Assembly: GCA_018268395.1 (NCBI GenBank)
Contig: JAFDWQ010000003.1
Coordinates: 469,238 to 533,237 of the forward strand
Direction: 5' to 3'
DNA from: Armatimonadota bacterium
GTDB lineage: Bacteria > Armatimonadota > Fimbriimonadia > Fimbriimonadales > Fimbriimonadaceae
Length of the DNA: 64,000 nt
Every line of letters begins with the position of its first letter. Position 1 is the stretch's first letter. Below, piece after piece: positions 62,437-64,000 of the stretch. A program made the position numbers and the translations under genes. The notes beneath the pieces were generated by a model. It was not told the DNA's origin. It saw only the letters and a list, made by a program, of their open reading frames with translations, and did not search any database.

Positions 62437-63999
62437 TCACGATTTCGCGACGATCTCAAAGTGTTCTGAGACCACGTCTTGGCGCCTTGCCGAAGGTTCG
62501 ACCTTCAGTTTGACGACTTTGCCGTCCTTGACGTCGCACTCGACGGTCGTCCGGAACGGTGCGTGCAACTTGAAAGAGACGTCCCAATCCTTGGGCCAAG
62601 CGGGCAGGATCCTAATCTCCTTTCCGACGCACTGCATCAACATCTCCTGTACCGCGATCAAGATGTTGCCTCCGTGACACTGGTCAGGGAGCCAATCGTA
62701 GTTCGGTCCCCACACGGCGGGAAACCGATGGGACGGGTTCGAATTGGCGGCTTTTGACAAAAGGGACGCTTTCGCATCGTCGACGAGGCCCGCGATCGCG
62801 GCGACCTGCGCGTCGTATTGCCAACCGGATCGGGCTTTCTCGATCCGTTGTCGGAACGTCTCGCGGGCGGTTTCGAGATCCTCGCGACCCGTCCCGAAGA
62901 TGCGGAACGGCCAGATCGCATAGAACTCCGTGTTCTCGACGTTGGACCTCTCGTCCTTGTACTTTTCTGCGGGGCCGAGCACCGTCTTGCCGTTCCGGAC
63001 CGTACGGGGCACGGTAGGGCACGCCCGCGATGCCGCGGCGAACCGCTCGCGGTCCTCGGCCGGCGCTGCACCGAGCGCGGCGATCCGGGCCGATACGGTG
63101 CACAGGCCCGCGACGCTGGGCGTGTCGTTCACGACGTCGTGCCAGTAGGTTTCGGCAGACTGGGTGGGCGTGATGACGAAGGTGCCGTCCGCTCCCTTGA
63201 GGAACCGCGACTCATAGTACGCCAAGACTCCACGGGCCATCGGTAGGAGCCGCTGCGTCAAGAAGCTCCGGTCTTGAGTCACGTCGTAGTCGTCGAGCAT
63301 GAGCGAGACGAGTTCTAGCCCTTGCTGCCACGCCCATTGCCACCAGGGGCACAGGACTTCGCCGGGAGTGTGGCCGGACCGGTCCCAACCGTAGTCTCCG
63401 TTCGAATAGGTGCCGAAGAAGGACATCGTCTCGGGGAAGTAGACGCCCTCGGCTCCGTAATACGACTTTGCGCGGGAGCGGCAAAGGACGGACACGTCTT
63501 CGAACATCCGGTACAGCGGTTCCATCATCTCGCGGTCGCCCCGCGCAGGCATCGACGCGTAAGGGAACCTCGTGTTCTGCCACCAAAAACAGTCGCCCCA
63601 ACGGCGCCAGTCCTCGTTAAACTCCGGGCCGCCGCTCAGTCCTGGTTCGACCGTAAAGATCGAACCATTGAACTTGATCGGGTACCGGCCACGCCCGGCG
63701 CAGGCCGTCACGTACCTCTGCAGCACGTAGGCCTGTGTGACGAAGCTCGAGGTCCCGGTGTTCGGGCCGTCCCCGGCGACACGCTCGCCGTCGAGGAACA
63801 GGGACAAGGCGCCGGTTTCCGCGCTGTACGTCATCGCGACGTGTTGCCAAGTCCCGACTTTCAATTCCGGGCCCACGATGGTCTTGTCGCCAACGATGCC
63901 TCTGAGTCGGCCACCGTGGGTGTCGAACAAGAAGCCGTCAGACCCTCCTGGAGTGACCTTGTCGAAGATCCGACCGCCTAAGGCGTCGGGCCGGATCCA
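62437..63999 (-). CDS. LamG plus glycoside-hydrolase-like protein, 5' end beyond window
   Basis: At least 520 aa; the frame is open to the right edge. The first ~90 visible residues are the end of a LamG/concanavalin domain (GSDGFLFDTHGGRLRGIVG, TWQHVAMTYSAETGALSLFLDG). The rest is an alpha/alpha-barrel-like enzyme: YVTACAGRGRYPIKFNG, WRRWGDCFWWQNTRFPYASM, YFPETMSFFG, PTQSAETYWHDVVND, ENTEFYAIWPFRIFG. It ends with EMLMQCVGKEIRILPAWPKDWDVSFKLHAP, resembling GH95-type and related families. Degrades or modifies an oligosaccharide; exact family not certain. Confidence 0.75.
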   Translation of the reverse strand, partial: WIRPDALGGRIFDKVTPGGSDGFLFDTHGGRLRGIVGDKTIVGPELKVGTWQHVAMTYSAETGALSLFLDGERVAGDGPNTGTSSFVTQAYVLQRYVTACAGRGRYPIKFNGSIFTVEPGLSGGPEFNEDWRRWGDCFWWQNTRFPYASMPARGDREMMEPLYRMFEDVSVLCRSRAKSYYGAEGVYFPETMSFFGTYSNGDYGWDRSGHTPGEVLCPWWQWAWQQGLELVSLMLDDYDVTQDRSFLTQRLLPMARGVLAYYESRFLKGADGTFVITPTQSAETYWHDVVNDTPSVAGLCTVSARIAALGAAPAEDRERFAAASRACPTVPRTVRNGKTVLGPAEKYKDERSNVENTEFYAIWPFRIFGTGREDLETARETFRQRIEKARSGWQYDAQVAAIAGLVDDAKASLLSKAANSNPSHRFPAVWGPNYDWLPDQCHGGNILIAVQEMLMQCVGKEIRILPAWPKDWDVSFKLHAPFRTTVECDVKDGKVVKLKVEPSARRQDVVSEHFEIVAKS

Positions 64000-64000
64000 A

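Overview
The window looks like a chromosomal segment from a high-GC bacterium with a diderm envelope: it has a complete type II secretion operon with a secretin, several lipoproteins, TAT or Sec exported proteins, and many GTG/TTG starts in tightly overlapping operons. Gene style, the gspE-F-G-H-I-J-K-L-M-C-D order, RHS proteins and repetitive intergenic DNA recall Armatimonadota (Fimbriimonadia). That placement is inference only; no rRNA or complete housekeeping marker is present.

Region 1 (1-12.1 kb) is a lower-GC accessory block that reads as a decayed mobilizable element. It has an AbiE-type abortive-infection toxin/antitoxin pair, a protein with a HEPN-type R(x4)H motif, an ArdC-like antirestriction protein, several orphan hypotheticals, a TraG/VirD4-like ATPase without its membrane anchor, a small TraD-like protein, a MobQ-type oriT and a short MobA/MobL relaxase. 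The traG-traD | oriT | relaxase layout is that of Ti-type transfer regions. No type IV secretion channel genes are present.

Region 2 (12.1-27.1 kb) is a polymorphic-toxin (RHS) and glycosyltransferase region. One minus-strand operon runs from a three-domain glycosyltransferase through a degenerate NifU-like protein and a Gly/Cys-rich mini-protein to a 1096-residue RHS body. A separate RHS core/toxin-tip ORF and a candidate immunity gene follow. Further downstream lie a decayed tip and a second intact orphan tip with its own candidate immunity gene. A frameshifted glycosyltransferase and a frameshifted nucleotide-sugar dehydrogenase lie between them on the plus strand.

Region 3 (27.1-36.3 kb) is low in genes and rich in repeats. 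It holds a decayed cluster of a ribosomal-protein-S16-like domain, an all-beta-looking protein and a CHAT protease. It then holds a 5-kb segment bounded by two 35-bp copies of a tRNA-Thr 3' end. Inside that segment are a secreted mini-RHS protein with an HExxH tip and an RHS remnant with a GIY-YIG nuclease tip, each followed by a probable immunity gene. Two families of dispersed intergenic repeats recur through regions 1-3.

Region 4 (36.4-64 kb) is ordinary high-GC chromosome. It holds a phytanoyl-CoA dioxygenase-like enzyme, a zinc-finger protein, an EamA transporter and an HNH protein. Next come the type II secretion operon (gspE to gspD plus a Spy-like protein, closed by a strong terminator) and a secreted protein of unknown function. 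A carbohydrate locus follows: a GH38-like hydrolase, a sugar ABC transporter (binding protein and two permeases, no ATPase), a beta-helix/PA14 protein, a thioredoxin-like protein, a lipoprotein, and a LamG/glycoside-hydrolase protein that runs off the right edge. A 21-bp tandem repeat lies between the hydrolase and transporter genes.
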